A stretch of DNA of 64,000 bases from CAVZBW01 sp963778465 (GTDB lineage: Bacteria; Actinomycetota; Acidimicrobiia; Acidimicrobiales; RAAP-2), in assembly GCA_963778465.1 (NCBI GenBank), contig CAVZUK010000003.1, positions 496,001-560,000 of the forward strand, written 5' to 3'. Shown piece after piece: positions 36,048-45,234 of the stretch; the first letter of the stretch is position 1, and every line of letters starts with the position of its first letter. A program made the position numbers and the translations under genes. The notes beneath the pieces were generated by a model, which saw nothing but the letters and a program-made list of their open reading frames with translations, was not told where the DNA came from and did not search any database.

Positions 36048-36782
36048 TCAGGGCCGCTGGACCGAACGCACGAACCCGTATCGGACCACCGAGGGCAGGT
36101 GGTACTCGAGCGCGAAGAAGCAGCGCCGGCCGGTGCGGTCGATGCCGACCCGCTCGAGGGTCCAGACCGGCGCGCCCTCTTCGAGGTCGAGCCAACCGGC
36201 GATCTCGCCCGTCACCGCCACGGCACCGGGGCACGCCACCTCCCAGCTGATCTCCGATCCCGAGACCTCGGTGGCCAGCGCGAAGACCGAGCGGCTGGGG
36301 TCCGAGACGTCTCGCTCCTCCTCCAACGGGATCCAGTCGACCGCCACCATGACCGGCTTGCCGTCGGCATCCCACTTCTTGACCGTGCGGAAGGCCGGCG
36401 AGCCCGAAGCCAGGCCGAGTCCCGCCGCCGGCGCCTCGTCGAGTGGAGCCGGGCCGGACTCTATGAGGACCACCCGTGCCTCGAACCCCGCGTCGCGCAG
36501 GATCTCGGAGAAGTCGACTTGGAGGTCGATACGGGCCGAGAGATCGAGCGCGGCAGCGTTGACCAACGTGTCGGCACCCTTCCTCCGCAGGATGAGCCCC
36601 TCCGTCTCGAGCCGGGTCAGGGCGTCGCGAAGCGTCGCCCGACCGACCCCGAGCCGGGCTGCCAGCTCGGACTCGCCGGGAAGGGGTAGGCCCGAGGCGG
36701 AGGCCTCGAGGCAGAGCTTGCGGAGGTCGTCGACCACGCGGTGCCGGTTGGGGGCGTAGTCGACGCGTCGGCGGGCAGGCAC
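36048..36782 (-). CDS. GntR/HutC-family transcriptional regulator
   Basis: 244 residues from GTG 36782. The N-terminal winged helix has LPGESELAARLGVGRATLRD, then ALTRLETEGLILRRKG. The C-terminal half is a UTRA effector domain (chorismate-lyase fold) with VKKWDADGKPVMVAVDWIP. HutC-type regulators repress catabolic operons until a small pathway intermediate binds UTRA. It is the last gene of the ring-opening/ABC operon and the likely local regulator. A perfect inverted repeat (36809-36830) lies 27 bases upstream. Confidence 0.92.
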   Translation of the reverse strand: MPARRRVDYAPNRHRVVDDLRKLCLEASASGLPLPGESELAARLGVGRATLRDALTRLETEGLILRRKGADTLVNAAALDLSARIDLQVDFSEILRDAGFEARVVLIESGPAPLDEAPAAGLGLASGSPAFRTVKKWDADGKPVMVAVDWIPLEEERDVSDPSRSVFALATEVSGSEISWEVACPGAVAVTGEIAGWLDLEEGAPVWTLERVGIDRTGRRCFFALEYHLPSVVRYGFVRSVQRP

Positions 36783-36808
36783 GCGAAGACGCTAACCGGG
36801 TTGTGACA

Positions 36809-36830
36809 TCGACGATCGATGCATCGTCGA
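36809..36830. promoter_or_regulatory. Perfect inverted repeat between the dapA-like and gntR genes
   Basis: TCGACGAT (36809-36816), six bases, ATCGTCGA (36823-36830). It is directly 3' of the dapA-like stop and upstream of the GntR start. It could be the regulator's own operator or an intra-operon hairpin; there is no T-run. Confidence 0.5.
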
Positions 36831-36835
36831 AAGCG

Positions 36836-37798
36836 TCAGGCGGTCGCGAGCGCCCCCAGCTCCTCGAGCGCCCGTCGGAGCGAGACGCGCTCTTCGTCTG
36901 CGAGCCCCGGCAGGGGGGCCCGACCTTCCCCGACCTCGAACCCCATCATCTGCAATGCCTCCTTGGCGGGCGCGACGTAGCCGGGGTCGTACTCGAGGAA
37001 GCGGTTGAGCGGCTGGAGCTCCAGCTGGCGGGCGCGAGCGTCCTCGACCTTTCCCGAGTCGATGGACTCCCAGAGCTCGACGACCTGGCGGGGGACGATG
37101 CCGGCAGCCGTGGAGAAGACGCCGTCCGCGCCGACGGCGCACGCGGCGGCGATCTGGCTGTCGATGCCGGTGAGGATCGCCTTGGTCGTGCGCTCCACGA
37201 CGCGCACCCGGTAGAGGACGTCGACCAGCTGTCCCAGGTCCGAGGCGCTCTGCTTCAACCCGGCGACGCGGGGATGGCGCAGTAGCCGGGCGATGAGGTC
37301 GGGGGAGAGGGGGTTCCCCGTGTACAGCGGGTTGTTGTAGACGAACAGCGGCAACGGGGTGGTGTCGGCGAGCCCGAGGAAGAACTCCTCGAGCGCCGCC
37401 TCGGGCAACGGGAAGTAGAAGGGCGGCACGGTGATGATGGCGTCGCACCCGGCCTCGGCCGCGTCGGAGGCCAGCTCGAAGGTCTGGTCGAGGCTGCAGG
37501 CGGCGGTCCCGGCGATCACCGGCACCCGGCCGCCCGTAGCCCGTGTCACCGCCTCGAGCACGACGCGGCGCTCCTCCGGTCGGAGGTTGGGGAACTCGCC
37601 CGTGCCCCCCGTCGCCATGATGGCGTGGACTCCCGAGGAGACGAGGTGCTCGGTGAGGTGTTCCAGCACGCCGACGTCGACCCGAGCCTCGCGATCGAAC
37701 GGTGTGACGATCGCCGGGACGACGCCTCGCAGCGCGGCGGCGGCCGTCCACCGGTCGCCCCGGCCGTCGTCCGCCCCGGCCGATGCCGTCGGGTTCAT
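36836..37798 (-). CDS. DapA-family lyase/aldolase
   Basis: 320 residues from ATG 37798. A TIM-barrel of the dihydrodipicolinate synthase/N-acetylneuraminate lyase family: VVPAIVTPFD, MATGGTGEFPNL, FVYNNPLYTG (the Tyr of the catalytic triad) and VAGLKQSAS (Schiff-base Lys). The GTGEF block differs from the GTTGE of true DapA, so it is more likely a keto-acid lyase or hydratase/dehydratase in catabolism than a lysine enzyme. The start overlaps the upstream deaminase stop by four bases, tying it to the operon. Confidence 0.88.
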   Translation of the reverse strand: MNPTASAGADDGRGDRWTAAAALRGVVPAIVTPFDREARVDVGVLEHLTEHLVSSGVHAIMATGGTGEFPNLRPEERRVVLEAVTRATGGRVPVIAGTAACSLDQTFELASDAAEAGCDAIITVPPFYFPLPEAALEEFFLGLADTTPLPLFVYNNPLYTGNPLSPDLIARLLRHPRVAGLKQSASDLGQLVDVLYRVRVVERTTKAILTGIDSQIAAACAVGADGVFSTAAGIVPRQVVELWESIDSGKVEDARARQLELQPLNRFLEYDPGYVAPAKEALQMMGFEVGEGRAPLPGLADEERVSLRRALEELGALATA

Positions 37799-39087
37799 GG
37801 TGCCTCCTGAGCTGTCGGGGCGTGCAGGACACGCCGTGTGTCGTTCTCGGCCACCACCCGGCCGGCGTGGATGACCCAGCGCCGAGGCGACTGCAGCCGG
37901 AGCGCCTCCTCGATGCTGTCGGCGTCGAGGACGACGACGTTGGCCGCGCATCCGGGCCGCAGCCCGTAGGCGTCGAGCCCGACGATCCGGGCGGCGCGCT
38001 CGCCGATGGTCTCGAGGGCCGCCCCGATCTCGGCCGGGGTGGAGAGCTGTGCGGCATGGCACAGGATGAGGGCCACCTGCAGGGGATCGGCCGAGCCAAA
38101 AGGGTAGAAGGCGTCCTGGACGCAGTCCTGCCCGCAGGCGACCGTGACGCCGGCGTCGAGGAGGGCCTTGACGGGCGGCAGTCCCCGCCGTGGCGTGAGG
38201 CCGTCGCCGCGGCCCTGCAGGAGGAGGTTGGTCGCCGGGTTGGTGACCATGCGGACGTCGAGCTCGGCGAGCCGCCGGACGACCTTCTCGACGACGGGCG
38301 TCTCCCATGCGGCCATCGCGCAGCAGTGGCTGGCCGTCACCCGGCCCTGCCAGCCCCGGTCCTCGGTGGCGTCCAGCAGGAGCTCCAGGGTCCGCGACCT
38401 CGGGTCGTCGGTCTCGTCGACGTGCATGTCCACGTCGGCGTCGTACCGCTCCGCCAGGTCGAGGCAGATGTCGATGTGACGCCGCGCGTCGGCCACCGAG
38501 CGCTCCCAGTGCGGCATGCCGCCGACGACCGACGCCCCGTTCTGCATCGCCGCGTCCATCAGCTCGGCGGCGCCCGGGTCGCGGACGATCCCCTCTTGGG
38601 GGAACGCCACCACGGCCACGTCGCAGAGGTCCTCGTGCTCGCGGGCGGCCTGGAGGACCCCGTGCAGCGGCACGAGGCCCCCGATCGTGTCGACGTCCAC
38701 GTGGCTGCGGATGAAGGTCGTCCCGCTCAGGACCGCCAGCCGGATGACCGTGCCGGCCCGCCGAGCGACCTCCTCGATGGTCGCATTGCTCTTGATCGCC
38801 TGGAGCAGGGAGATGGCCTCGGGCAGCGTGCCGGTCCGGTTGGAGGAGAGGAGGGGGGCCGTGCACACCTTGTCGAGGTGGAGGTGGGGCTGCACGAAGG
38901 CGGGCACCACGAGACGACCCTCGGCCTCGAGCACCCGCGGGGCGTCGCCGGGCAGTCGCGGGGCGACGGACAGGATCTCTCCCTTTCGCACCCCGAGGTC
39001 GACCAGCTCGGCGCGCGGCGCGACCCTTGCGTTGCGGATCAGCAGGTCCGGACCCGGGCCCCCCCGGGACCCGTCGACGGCCGTCAC
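37795..39087 (-). CDS. Cytosine-deaminase-like amidohydrolase
   Basis: 430 residues from GTG 39087. Metal-dependent amidohydrolase barrel with PHLHLDK (first His pair), VDMHVDETDD (third His, catalytic Glu), VTASHCCAMA (fourth His) and VACGQDCVQD (catalytic Asp). This order and the HVDE motif match cytosine deaminase/isoguanine deaminase relatives, which deaminate or hydrolyse N-heterocycles. There is a four-base overlap with the genes on both sides. With barbiturase- and creatininase-family enzymes in the same operon, it probably acts on a ring intermediate. Confidence 0.88.
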   Translation of the reverse strand: MTAVDGSRGGPGPDLLIRNARVAPRAELVDLGVRKGEILSVAPRLPGDAPRVLEAEGRLVVPAFVQPHLHLDKVCTAPLLSSNRTGTLPEAISLLQAIKSNATIEEVARRAGTVIRLAVLSGTTFIRSHVDVDTIGGLVPLHGVLQAAREHEDLCDVAVVAFPQEGIVRDPGAAELMDAAMQNGASVVGGMPHWERSVADARRHIDICLDLAERYDADVDMHVDETDDPRSRTLELLLDATEDRGWQGRVTASHCCAMAAWETPVVEKVVRRLAELDVRMVTNPATNLLLQGRGDGLTPRRGLPPVKALLDAGVTVACGQDCVQDAFYPFGSADPLQVALILCHAAQLSTPAEIGAALETIGERAARIVGLDAYGLRPGCAANVVVLDADSIEEALRLQSPRRWVIHAGRVVAENDTRRVLHAPTAQEAP

Positions 39088-40151
39088 CGGTGCGCCGCGG
39101 CCGCGGCCGCGCGGTCGTGTCCGATCTCCCGCCGGGCCGTGCGGATGCAGGCCGTCTGGTGGCCGCCCCCCAAGTCGTGGAGCGTCATGTCCGCCGAGGC
39201 GCATTCTTCGATCGAGTGCCGGCAGCGATCACGGAAGGGACATCCTTTCTGGTAGTGGTGCGCGCTCTGTCCGTCGCCGGGGATCGTGGGCAGGCGGGGC
39301 TGCCGCTCCGAGACCGAAGGGAGCGAATCGATGAGGGACGCCGTGTAGGGGTGGCCGGGGCTCCGGATCAGCCGCTCGGTGGGTCCCTGCTCCATGATCC
39401 GGCCGCCGTAGAGGACGATCGTCCTCGAGCACAGCTCCGAGACCACGGCGTAGTTGTGGGTGATCAGCGCGATGGCCGTGCCCCGGCGCCGCGCGATGCC
39501 GACGAACGTCTTCAAGATGGCGGCCTGGGTGGTCACGTCGAGCGCGCTCGTCGGCTCGTCGGCGAGCAGTAGCGACGGCTGGCCGGCCAGTGCGACGGCG
39601 ATCACGATGCGCTGGCGCTGTCCGCCGGACAGCTCGAACGGGTAGTCCCCGAGGCGGTGGCGGGCGTGGGCGATCCCCATCTCCTCGAGAAGGTCGGCCG
39701 CCTCGAGTCGCGCCTCCTTGCGCTTCATGCGCCGTCCTGCCCGCAGGGCCTCCACCACCTGGTCGCCGATCCTCATGGTGGGGTTGAGCGCGCTGTGGGG
39801 GTGCTGGAACACCACCCGGATGCCGCCGGGACGGAGGCGATGGACCGACGAGGGGGACACGTCGAGGAGCGAGTTGCCGAGGAGGCGAACCGACCCGGAG
39901 GTGACCGACAGCCCCTCGGGCAGCGTGCGCGAGATGGTCCGGCACAGCGTGCTCTTGCCGCTTCCCGACTCGCCGACCACACCCACGATCTCCGAAGGGC
40001 CCACCTCGAGGGCGACGTCGCGCAGGATCGACCGCCGGCCCTGCGCCGTTGTCACCCCGAGGTCCCGCACCTCGAGCACCGGCCTCCCCAAACCCACGGG
40101 CGATGGGGACGCCACGGGCGATGGGGCCGGCTGGGGCAGACGATCGCTCAC
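39084..40151 (-). CDS. Oligopeptide-type ABC importer ATPase (DppF-like)
   Basis: 355 residues from GTG 40151. Walker A is GESGSGKST, the signature ELSGGQRQR, Walker B LLLADEPTSALD, with the H-loop in ALITHNYAVV. The C-terminal Cys-containing oligopeptide-transporter tail (GCPFRDRCRHSIEEC) marks it as an OppD/DppF-type subunit. It energises the importer encoded by the four neighbouring genes. Four-base overlaps occur on both sides. Confidence 0.92.
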   Translation of the reverse strand: MSDRLPQPAPSPVASPSPVGLGRPVLEVRDLGVTTAQGRRSILRDVALEVGPSEIVGVVGESGSGKSTLCRTISRTLPEGLSVTSGSVRLLGNSLLDVSPSSVHRLRPGGIRVVFQHPHSALNPTMRIGDQVVEALRAGRRMKRKEARLEAADLLEEMGIAHARHRLGDYPFELSGGQRQRIVIAVALAGQPSLLLADEPTSALDVTTQAAILKTFVGIARRRGTAIALITHNYAVVSELCSRTIVLYGGRIMEQGPTERLIRSPGHPYTASLIDSLPSVSERQPRLPTIPGDGQSAHHYQKGCPFRDRCRHSIEECASADMTLHDLGGGHQTACIRTARREIGHDRAAAAAAHR

Positions 40152-41038
40152 GCCGGCCTCCCCCGGCGGCTGAGCTCTGCGAGACCGTCGGCGATCAGTG
40201 CGAAGGCGACGCTCGTGAGCACGATCGCCACGGCGGGAAAGGTCGAGACCCACCACTGGGCAGGGAGGAACTGCGTCCCCTGGGAGACCATCTGGCCCCA
40301 CTCCGCCTGCGGGGGCTGGACGCCCGCTCCGAGGAAGGAGACCGAGGCCGTGAGGAGGAGCGCGTAGGTGCAGTCGGACGACGCGTAGATGGTGGGCTGG
40401 ATGACGACGTTGGGCAGGAGATGGCGGGTGATCACCCTCCACGACGAGAACCCCGAGGTGCGGGCCGCCCGGATGTAGTCCCGGTGCGTGGCGGTCCGGA
40501 CCTCCTCTCGCACCAGCCGGGCGTAGAAGACCCACGAGACGAGGGACACCGCGACGTAGAGGCTCAGCAGTCCCGGGCCACGCATCCCGACGACGCTCAG
40601 CACGAGAACGAGGAACGGGAAGGCCAGGGCCACGTCGATGACGCGCATCAAGAAGGTGTCCGGCCAGCCGCCCCACCAACCGCTCAGGAGCCCGACCGTC
40701 GTCCCGATGACGAGACCCGTGGCCACGATGGCCACGGCCAGGAGGAGATCGACCCGGGCGGCGAACAGGGTCCGGGCCAGGATGTCCCGCCCGTACTGGT
40801 CGGTGCCGAGGAGGTGGTGCGCGCTCGGACCGGCGAGGCTGGCCTCGAGGTCGATGGCGTTGGGCGAGGTCCCCGCGATCCACGGCGCGAAGACGGCGCC
40901 GACCACGATCACGGCGAGCAGGCCGACGCCGATCCACAGCGACACCGCCTGGCGCTGGCGCAGGATCGGCAGGTGGGGAGCGATGCTCAGGCGCCGGCGA
41001 TGGCCGAGCACCGTCGGGGCGGTCGGGATGCTGGTCAT
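40148..41038 (-). CDS. Oligopeptide-type ABC importer permease (DppC-like)
   Basis: 296 residues from ATG 41038, the start sharing one base with the upstream stop. Six membrane helices. The N-terminal segment and the block HHLLGTDQYGRDILARTLFA are diagnostic of DppC. The cytosolic coupling loop with RAARTSGFSSWRVITRHLLP is the EAA motif contacting the ATPase. Confidence 0.93.
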   Translation of the reverse strand: MTSIPTAPTVLGHRRRLSIAPHLPILRQRQAVSLWIGVGLLAVIVVGAVFAPWIAGTSPNAIDLEASLAGPSAHHLLGTDQYGRDILARTLFAARVDLLLAVAIVATGLVIGTTVGLLSGWWGGWPDTFLMRVIDVALAFPFLVLVLSVVGMRGPGLLSLYVAVSLVSWVFYARLVREEVRTATHRDYIRAARTSGFSSWRVITRHLLPNVVIQPTIYASSDCTYALLLTASVSFLGAGVQPPQAEWGQMVSQGTQFLPAQWWVSTFPAVAIVLTSVAFALIADGLAELSRRGRPA

Positions 41039-41982
41039 CAGATGGCGACCCTCCGCCGCGGGTCCAGGGCCATCTGGAGGAGGTCGACGGCGAGCGTGAT
41101 GACGACGACGAGGAGCCCGAAGACCAGGGCGAGGCCCTGCACGAGCTGGTAGTCGCGCGAGACGACGGCCGAGACGAGGGTGTCGCCGATCCCGTTGATG
41201 GCGAAGACCGACTCGACGACGACCGAGGCGCTGATCAGGTAGCTCATGTTGAGCCCGAGGATCGTGACCGCCGGCGGGAGGGCGTTGCGCAGGACGTGAC
41301 GCAGGTAGAGGCGGCGCCGGCTGATGCCCTTGAGCCGGGCCAGCGCGGTGTAGTCCTCCTGCAGGACATCGATCAGCACCGACCGCAGGGCGCGCACCAG
41401 CACCGCGAGGAAGGTGAGGCACAGGGTCAGCGCGGGCAGGAAGAGGTGTCCGACGTGCCCGAAGAACCCCGTGCCCGCTCCCCCCACCGGGAACGCGCCC
41501 GTGCCGAGGGCGAGGTACTTGACGAAGAGCAGCCCGAGCCAGAACGAAGGCAGGGCCAGGCTCACGATCAGCACTCCCCGGACCACCTTGTCCTGCCACC
41601 GACCGACGTGGCTCGCCGCGAGCACGGCGAGCGGTACGCCCAGCACCACCGCCAGGAGGCAGGAGAACAGCACGAGCAGGAGCGTGATGGGGAGGCGGGC
41701 CCAGACGAGGGAGTTGACGCTCTCGCCGAGCCGGTAGGAGTGGCCGAGGTTGCCCTGGGCGACGTTGCCCGCGTAGTCGGCGAATTGGCGGTACAGCGGC
41801 TGGTCGATGCCGAGCTGGTGCCGGACCTGGGAGAGGATCTGCGGGGTGACCCGCTGGGTCAGCAGGCTCCTGGCCGGGTCGCCGGGGGTCAGGTGGACCA
41901 GTGCGAAGGTGACGACGAGGAGGCCGAGCAGGACGGGGAGGACCTGGGCCAGCCGGCGACCGACGAGCGACCTCAGGCGCAT
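41038..41982 (-). CDS. Oligopeptide-type ABC importer permease (DppB-like)
   Basis: 314 residues from ATG 41982. The DppB start (RRLAQVLPVLLGLLVVTFAL, then HLTPGDPARSLL) is clear. The EAA loop DYTALARLKGISRRRLYLRH and the C-terminal YQLVQGLALVFGLLVVVI complete the signature. Its start overlaps the 3' end of the second ATPase gene by ten bases. Confidence 0.93.
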   Translation of the reverse strand: MRLRSLVGRRLAQVLPVLLGLLVVTFALVHLTPGDPARSLLTQRVTPQILSQVRHQLGIDQPLYRQFADYAGNVAQGNLGHSYRLGESVNSLVWARLPITLLLVLFSCLLAVVLGVPLAVLAASHVGRWQDKVVRGVLIVSLALPSFWLGLLFVKYLALGTGAFPVGGAGTGFFGHVGHLFLPALTLCLTFLAVLVRALRSVLIDVLQEDYTALARLKGISRRRLYLRHVLRNALPPAVTILGLNMSYLISASVVVESVFAINGIGDTLVSAVVSRDYQLVQGLALVFGLLVVVITLAVDLLQMALDPRRRVAI

Positions 41983-42797
41983 GCCGGTGCCCTCCCACCC
42001 CCGCGGGCGACCCCGGGCCCCGCGTGCTCGAGTCTCGGCACCGCGGCAAGCAGCTCCCTCGTGTACGGGTGGCCCGGCGCGTCGAACAGCCTCTCGGTGG
42101 CTCCGCTCTCGGCCACCTCGCCCTCGTGCATGATCGCCAGGCGGTCGCACATCTGCCGGGCGACCGCCATGTCGTGGGTCACGAAGACCATCGCCAGGGC
42201 GCGCTGGTCGCGCAGGTCGGAAAGCAGGTTGAGCACCTGTGCCTGGACCGAGGCGTCGAGCGAGGAGACGGCCTCGTCGGCCACCAGCACGGCGGGCGAG
42301 AAGGCCAGCGCCCGGGCGATGGCGGCACGCTGCTGCTGCCCCCCGGAGAGACGGTCGGGTCGCCGGGCCCCGAGCTCCCGGTCGAGACCCACCTCTCCGA
42401 GGAGGCGGCCCAGCCGGTCCTCTTCCTCGGCCCGCGTGCAGAGACGGTGGACCCGGAGGATCTCGACCAGCACGGACTCGACCGTGCGGCGGGGGTTGAG
42501 CGAGGCGCCGGGGTCCTGGTAGATGACCTGGACCCCGCGCACTCTCGGCAGGTCGGAGCGACCCTTGCGCCAGCGGACGGCCTGGCCGCGGTACAGGACG
42601 GTTCCCCGGGTCGGGTTGCGCAGGCCGGCCATGCAGTGGGCGAGGGTGGTCTTGCCCGATCCGCTCTCGCCGACGACGCCCAGGCACCGGGCCGGCTCGA
42701 CCGCCACCGTGACGCCCGCCAGCGCGTCCACGGCCATCCGGCTCCGCTTCGCCGCGAAGCGCACGGCGAGATCCCTGACCTCGAGGATGGCGTCCAC
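41973..42797 (-). CDS. Oligopeptide-type ABC importer ATPase (second subunit)
   Basis: 274 residues from GTG 42797. Walker A is GESGSGKTT, the signature RLSGGQQQR, Walker B VLVADEAVSSLD. It is short: the C-terminal Cys-containing domain of OppD/F subunits is missing, so only its partner at 39084 carries that tail. ABC importers of this class use two different ATPases, as here. Confidence 0.92.
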   Translation of the reverse strand: MDAILEVRDLAVRFAAKRSRMAVDALAGVTVAVEPARCLGVVGESGSGKTTLAHCMAGLRNPTRGTVLYRGQAVRWRKGRSDLPRVRGVQVIYQDPGASLNPRRTVESVLVEILRVHRLCTRAEEEDRLGRLLGEVGLDRELGARRPDRLSGGQQQRAAIARALAFSPAVLVADEAVSSLDASVQAQVLNLLSDLRDQRALAMVFVTHDMAVARQMCDRLAIMHEGEVAESGATERLFDAPGHPYTRELLAAVPRLEHAGPGVARGGGRAPACA

Positions 42798-42805
42798 CGG
42801 CCCGG

Positions 42806-44377
42806 CTACTGCTTGAGCGACATCTGGGCGAGGGACCAGGTCCCGAACGGGTTCACGGTGAAGCCCTGCACCTTGCTCGACGTGGCGTAGAGGAACGTCG
42901 GGTAGTACAGCGGGATGGCGTGGGCGGACCGCGCCACGCTGCGCTGGACGGAGTTGAACATCGGCTGCACCGCAGAGGCGTTGGTGGTGTTGACCGCCGA
43001 GTGGACGAGCGCCGTCGCCGCCGGGTTGTCGTAGTTCGTGAAGTACGCCTGGCAGCAGTAGCTCGGGTCGATCCAGAACAGCGGCTGCTCGCTGGCGTCG
43101 CCGACGTAGTCGTCCCAGTTGTTCGTGGCCATCGTGAAGTTCTCCGAGCTGAGGTCGGACGTCACGGTGTCGTAGTCCTCCTGGTCCACCTTGACCTGGA
43201 TCCCGATCTTGGCGAGCTCCTGCTGGGCCACCGTGGCGATCGCATCCTGCGCCGAGCCGCCGCTGACGAGCAGGGTCAGGTCGATCGGCGTGTGCACGCC
43301 GGACGCCTTGATGAGCGCCTTGGCCTGGCTCAGGTCGAAGCTGTAGAGGTCGAGGGAGGTGTTCTGGTGGGTCAACGGGGCCGGTCCGACGAGGAAGGTC
43401 GACGCCGGCGATCCGTAGCTGAAGAGCCCCGCCTTGACGATGGCCGCCCGGTCGATGGCCAGCGAGATCGCCTGGCGGACCTTGAGGTTGCCGAGGGGCG
43501 CCTTGTCGACGTTGAGCAGCAGGGTCTCGACCTCGGAGCCGGGGAGCTTGTAGACGTGGACCGACGAGTCGGACTCGAGCGAGCTGACCGTGTTGCCCGG
43601 CGGCGCCATGGCGATCTGGGCCTGGCCGCCCTGGACCGCGTTGGCGCGGGCGACGTCGGAGCTCACCACCTGGAAGGTGATGGAGTGGAGGTGCGGCTGC
43701 CCCGACGACCAGTAGTAGGGGTTGCGGTCGAGCGTGATCGAGCTACCGGGCGAGGTGCTCGAGATCTCGAAGGGGCCGGTGCCGACGGGCTGCTTCAAGA
43801 AGGCGTCCATGCCCTCCCGTGCGATGAGCGCGGAGGGGAGGATCGCCGCGTTGAAGCCGGAGAGGTCCGCCAGCAGGTACGGCCACTGCTTGTTGAGCTG
43901 GATGACCACGGTCTCGGCGTCCGGCGCCGTGACCGAGGTCACCGTCGAGCCCAGGAAGCTGATCTGGCTGCCGGACTGCGAAAAGGCGTTGTTCAGCGAG
44001 TAGACCACGTCGGCCGACGTGAGCGCCGTCCCGTCGCTGAACTTGACGCCCGGGCGGAGGTGGAAGGTGTAGGTCTCGCCACCGTTGGACACCTGCCACG
44101 ACTTGGCGAGCATCGGGACGATCTTGGAGCCGTTCCACGACGGCTGCACGAGGTACTCCCAAAACGAGTTCCACACGAGGAGGGAGATGTTGTCGACGGT
44201 GGGGGAGTACGGGTTCATGTCGTTGGGGTAGCTCGGGATGTCCGCCACCACGCTGCCGCCCGAGCTGGTGGTCGCGGCTCCGGCCACGGTTGCCGGTGCC
44301 GCGGCGACCGTCGTGGCCGCGAGGCCGGTGACGAGTGCGGCCAGCGCGACGACGACTGACCTCTTGATCCGGTTCAT
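42806..44377 (-). CDS. ABC importer substrate-binding protein (family 5)
   Basis: 523 residues from ATG 44377; AGGAGGT lies four bases upstream, the strongest ribosome site in the operon. A signal peptide (RSVVVALAALVTGLAATTVA) leads it outside. The family-5 solute-binding fold is shown by YTFHLRPGVKFSDGTALTSA and LNVDKAPLGNLKVRQAISLA. No lipobox Cys is evident, so anchoring is unclear. The strong site fits the need for excess binding protein. The ligand is unknown; neighbours suggest a cyclic amide or N-heterocycle rather than a peptide. Confidence 0.93.
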   Translation of the reverse strand: MNRIKRSVVVALAALVTGLAATTVAAAPATVAGAATTSSGGSVVADIPSYPNDMNPYSPTVDNISLLVWNSFWEYLVQPSWNGSKIVPMLAKSWQVSNGGETYTFHLRPGVKFSDGTALTSADVVYSLNNAFSQSGSQISFLGSTVTSVTAPDAETVVIQLNKQWPYLLADLSGFNAAILPSALIAREGMDAFLKQPVGTGPFEISSTSPGSSITLDRNPYYWSSGQPHLHSITFQVVSSDVARANAVQGGQAQIAMAPPGNTVSSLESDSSVHVYKLPGSEVETLLLNVDKAPLGNLKVRQAISLAIDRAAIVKAGLFSYGSPASTFLVGPAPLTHQNTSLDLYSFDLSQAKALIKASGVHTPIDLTLLVSGGSAQDAIATVAQQELAKIGIQVKVDQEDYDTVTSDLSSENFTMATNNWDDYVGDASEQPLFWIDPSYCCQAYFTNYDNPAATALVHSAVNTTNASAVQPMFNSVQRSVARSAHAIPLYYPTFLYATSSKVQGFTVNPFGTWSLAQMSLKQ

Positions 44378-44397
44378 CGAACCTCCTGTGTGATGGG

Positions 44398-45234
44398 TCA
44401 CGGGATCTCCTGTTCCGCCGGCAGGTCACGGAAGGCGACCGCCCTCACGAGTGCCGCCTCGCCGCCGGCGAACTTCCAGGGGAAGGCGCACATGTGGGCC
44501 GGCTTGCCGATCAGCTGGGCGACCGCGCCGCTCAGGTTCTCCACGATCGGGATGTCGTGGGCGAAGAGGACCCGGTGCATGACCGTCTGGCAGCACAGCG
44601 GGAAGCGTTCGCCGATCGGCATCCCGATCGTCTCCTCGGCCTCCTCCACGACGAGCGGCCACCACGTCGCCGTGTTGGAGTTCATCGGGTGGTCGGGCGA
44701 GGAGCTGTCGACGCCCAGCCATCGGATCTGCCGCTCGACCAGCCAGTCGGCGAGCTCCTGCTCGCCGCCGGGGCGCTTGAAGAAGTAGCGCACGAGGTCG
44801 GGCTCTTCCCCGCCCGCGTAGTAGCGGTGGTAGCCGGTGTGGATGATGAGGATGTCGCCGGGACGCACCTCGGCGCGCGCCTCGATGTCGCTCGGACGGA
44901 TCACGTCGAAGTCGTGGTGGGTGTCGGAGATGTCGACCACCACCGCCGGTCCGTACAGGCGCTCGAGGGGGATGGAGGCGATGTCCATGCCCTCCTCTTT
45001 CCAGTGCAGCGGCGCGTCGATGTGCGTGCCGATGTGCAGCTGGGTCGTGATGCGTTGGTGGTTGGTCCCGTGCGAGGCCATCCGCTTCACCCACTGGACG
45101 ATCGGGCTCTCGTCCGCCGGGAAGGGCGGCGTGTCGGCGGACCACGGCTGCGAGCAGTCGAGCAGCGCCACGGGGTGCTCGCTGCGCGGCCACGTCGCCG
45201 GCGGCCAGGCCTCTTGCGGGAGGGTTGCGGTCAT
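44398..45234 (-). CDS. Cyclase-family metal-dependent hydrolase
   Basis: 278 residues from ATG 45234. The motif QLHIGTHIDAPLHW (HxGTHxDxPxH) is the metal site of the kynurenine-formamidase/isatin-hydrolase (cyclase) family. RWLGVDSSSPDH and HRVLFAHDIPIVENL are further blocks. Members hydrolyse formamides, lactams or cyclic imides. The start overlaps the stop of the upstream amidohydrolase by four bases. A 20-base gap before the binding-protein gene holds that gene's strong ribosome site. Confidence 0.9.
   Translation of the reverse strand: MTATLPQEAWPPATWPRSEHPVALLDCSQPWSADTPPFPADESPIVQWVKRMASHGTNHQRITTQLHIGTHIDAPLHWKEEGMDIASIPLERLYGPAVVVDISDTHHDFDVIRPSDIEARAEVRPGDILIIHTGYHRYYAGGEEPDLVRYFFKRPGGEQELADWLVERQIRWLGVDSSSPDHPMNSNTATWWPLVVEEAEETIGMPIGERFPLCCQTVMHRVLFAHDIPIVENLSGAVAQLIGKPAHMCAFPWKFAGGEAALVRAVAFRDLPAEQEIP

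Noticed and set aside
37795..39087. Reading the operon as a standard cytosine-to-uracil-to-barbiturate pathway
   Set aside because: Uracil/thymine dehydrogenase and ureidomalonase are missing and four further hydrolases are present, so the known pathway does not explain the gene set.
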